Positions 4,272 to 5,473 of a stretch of DNA of 5,473 nt are shown in pieces. The position numbers and the translations under genes are program-made. The DNA is taken from contig JADLCG010000306.1 in the NCBI GenBank assembly GCA_020847355.1, forward strand, positions 1 through 5,473. Reading direction: 5' to 3'. The DNA is from Anaerolineales bacterium (GTDB taxonomy: Bacteria > Chloroflexota > Anaerolineae > Anaerolineales > Villigracilaceae). Within the stretch, counting starts at the first letter, position 1, and each line of letters opens with the position of its first letter. The notes under the pieces are model-generated. The model was not told where the DNA came from. It ran no database searches and worked only from the letters and a program-made list of their open reading frames with translations.

Positions 4272-5473
4272 TAAACATTGGATCGTTCCGCCGCCCCTCA
4301 CCCCCGAAGCTGATTCAGCGTTGGAAAAATTCCCCCCGCTGTTACGACAAATCCTCTTCAATCGCGGTTTCGCCACAGATGCCGAAGCGCGCGCCTTCCT
4401 CAACGGCAAAGCGGGTTTTGATACAAATCCTTTTCAACTCAGCGGAATGCGCGAAGCCGTCAACCGTATTTCGTTCGCCATAAAAAACGACGAAGCGCTT
4501 GCCATCTATGGCGATTACGACGTGGACGGCGTAACCGCCACCGCGCTGTTAGTCCAAGCCCTCCAAATTTTGAACGCAAATGTCCGCGAATACATTCCCA
4601 ACCGATTTGACGAAGGTTACGGGCTGAACAACCATGCCTTAGATGAATTAAAGGATAACGGCATAAAATTAGTGATCACGGTAGATTGCGGAATTCGTTC
4701 GCCAAACGAAGCGGAATACGCCAAACAGATCGGTCTCGATCTCATCATCAGCGATCACCATCATCCAGCCGAAGGCAATTTGCCGCCCGCTTTAGCGGTG
4801 ATCAATCCCAAGCAACTTGGCGATAAATATCCCGATAAAGATTTAGCGGGCGTAGGCATTGCCTACAAAATCGCCGAAGCCCTCTTCAGCGAACATGCCC
4901 CGCAACACAGCTTAGATTTTCTACTGGATCTCGTCGCCCTCGGCACTGTGGCAGATCTCGCGCCGTTAGTTGGCGAAAACCGCGTGTTAGTCAGAAAAGG
5001 TCTCAGGCAATTACGCCAAACCACACGCCAAGGGCTTTTCTCTCTGGCAGGCGTTTCAGAATTGGCGCTCTCTAAAGCCAACGCCACAGATATTGGCTTC
5101 AAGCTAGGTCCGCGCCTCAATGCGGCTGGACGATTAAAAGAAGCCTTAGCGGCTTTTGAATTATTAACTACAAAGGACGTATTTCACGCCGGTCAACTAG
5201 CGCAACAACTAGATTTGCAAAACCGCGAAAGGCAAAAGATCACGCGCGAAATGCAAATCAAAGCCGAAGAACTTGCCGTAGATGCAAACGTAAAAAATTA
5301 TCTGCTCTTTGCGGCGGATGAAGATTTCAATTCCGGCGTGGTAGGCTTAGCCGCCTCCCGACTCACAGAGAAGTATTATCTCCCTTCCGTAGTAGCCGCC
5401 CGAGGCGCAGAAGAGACGCGCGGCTCTTGTCGTTCCATCCCAGAATTTCACATCACCAATGCCTTAGACGAAT
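4261..5473 (+). CDS. recJ: RecJ, single-strand-specific 5'-3' DNA exonuclease, 3' end beyond the window
   Basis: The frame is open from ATG 4261 to the edge: 404 residues of the usual 560-580. It shows the DHH phosphoesterase motifs in order: IYGDYDVDGVTA (82-93, metal-binding aspartates), VDCG (141-144), SDHHHP (164-169), and LGTVADLAPL (227-236). GPRLNAAGRL (283-292) is the RecJ-specific signature. A helical, charged stretch (305-340) links to the DHHA1 domain with GVVGLAASRL (359-368) and GSCRSI (388-393). RecJ degrades single-stranded DNA 5' to 3' in the RecF recombination route, mismatch repair and base excision repair, using Mn2+ or Mg2+ in the cytosol. All metal-binding residues of the DHH domain are present. 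Two DHHA1 positions differ from the E. coli-like form: FNSGVVG where WHEGVVG is usual, and C390 where G is usual in GSGRSI. The C-terminal OB-fold region is out of view. The start overlaps the GT87 gene by 11 bp and has no good Shine-Dalgarno; no other start codon occurs close upstream in this frame, so translational coupling is likely. Confidence 0.96.
   Translation, partial: MPSDKHWIVPPPLTPEADSALEKFPPLLRQILFNRGFATDAEARAFLNGKAGFDTNPFQLSGMREAVNRISFAIKNDEALAIYGDYDVDGVTATALLVQALQILNANVREYIPNRFDEGYGLNNHALDELKDNGIKLVITVDCGIRSPNEAEYAKQIGLDLIISDHHHPAEGNLPPALAVINPKQLGDKYPDKDLAGVGIAYKIAEALFSEHAPQHSLDFLLDLVALGTVADLAPLVGENRVLVRKGLRQLRQTTRQGLFSLAGVSELALSKANATDIGFKLGPRLNAAGRLKEALAAFELLTTKDVFHAGQLAQQLDLQNRERQKITREMQIKAEELAVDANVKNYLLFAADEDFNSGVVGLAASRLTEKYYLPSVVAARGAEETRGSCRSIPEFHITNALDE

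Noticed and set aside
4863..5120. An 85-residue leftward open frame opposite recJ
   Set aside because: It is opposite the conserved GTVADLAPL and GPRLNAAGRL coding region; openness is explained by codon constraints on the recJ strand.
1..5473. Mobile element, CRISPR array, tRNA, riboswitch or long direct repeats
   Set aside because: No transposase or integrase motifs, no regular repeat-spacer pattern and no cloverleaf were found; almost every base belongs to one of six genes with similar codon use.

Overview
The window looks like ordinary bacterial chromosome, packed almost without gaps and arranged around one divergent point. Four genes read leftward (1-2834) and two read rightward (2904-5473). 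The first and last genes run off the window ends. Base composition is mixed, close to half GC by eye. No mobile element, CRISPR array, tRNA or rRNA is visible. The style of the proteins (a GT87-type membrane glycosyltransferase, an ExoA-like GT2, a CoA_binding_3-type priming transferase, a RecJ with a variant DHHA1 motif, and an unrecognised beta-rich protein) suggests an environmental bacterium, possibly Chloroflexota/Anaerolineae. That placement is inference from protein flavour, not from a marker gene.

Leftward arm, in transcription order: an unrecognised 171-residue soluble protein (2834-2319) with a strong ribosome binding site; a RidA-family enamine/imine deaminase (2282-1899) 36 bp behind it; after an 87 bp gap holding a stem-loop, an ExoA-like family 2 glycosyltransferase with a C-terminal membrane region (1811-807); and, overlapping it by 8 bp, the N-terminal 271 residues of a polyprenyl-phosphate sugar-1-phosphate transferase (814-1, cut by the window edge). 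The last gene is absent from a plain list of complete ORFs because its end lies outside the window. The last two genes form a translationally coupled pair for exopolysaccharide or cell-surface glycan synthesis: the priming enzyme loads the first sugar phosphate on the lipid carrier, and the GT2 adds a sugar.

Rightward arm: a 455-residue multi-pass glycosyltransferase of the GT87 (DUF2029) type (2904-4271), which probably uses a polyprenyl-phosphate sugar donor at the membrane, followed with an 11 bp overlap by recJ (4261 to the window end), the single-strand-specific 5'-3' DNA exonuclease, with all its DHH motifs intact.

The 69 bp divergent spacer (2835-2903) carries back-to-back -10 boxes. 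The leftward one is a perfect TATAAT. The rightward one lies so close to the ATG that the GT87 mRNA would be nearly or fully leaderless, which fits the absence of a Shine-Dalgarno there. I do not see a novel multi-gene system. The points most worth a second look are the leaderless/divergent promoter arrangement, the internal two-fold pattern in the unknown protein, and the stem-loop whose T-rich tail lies on the strand with no gene.
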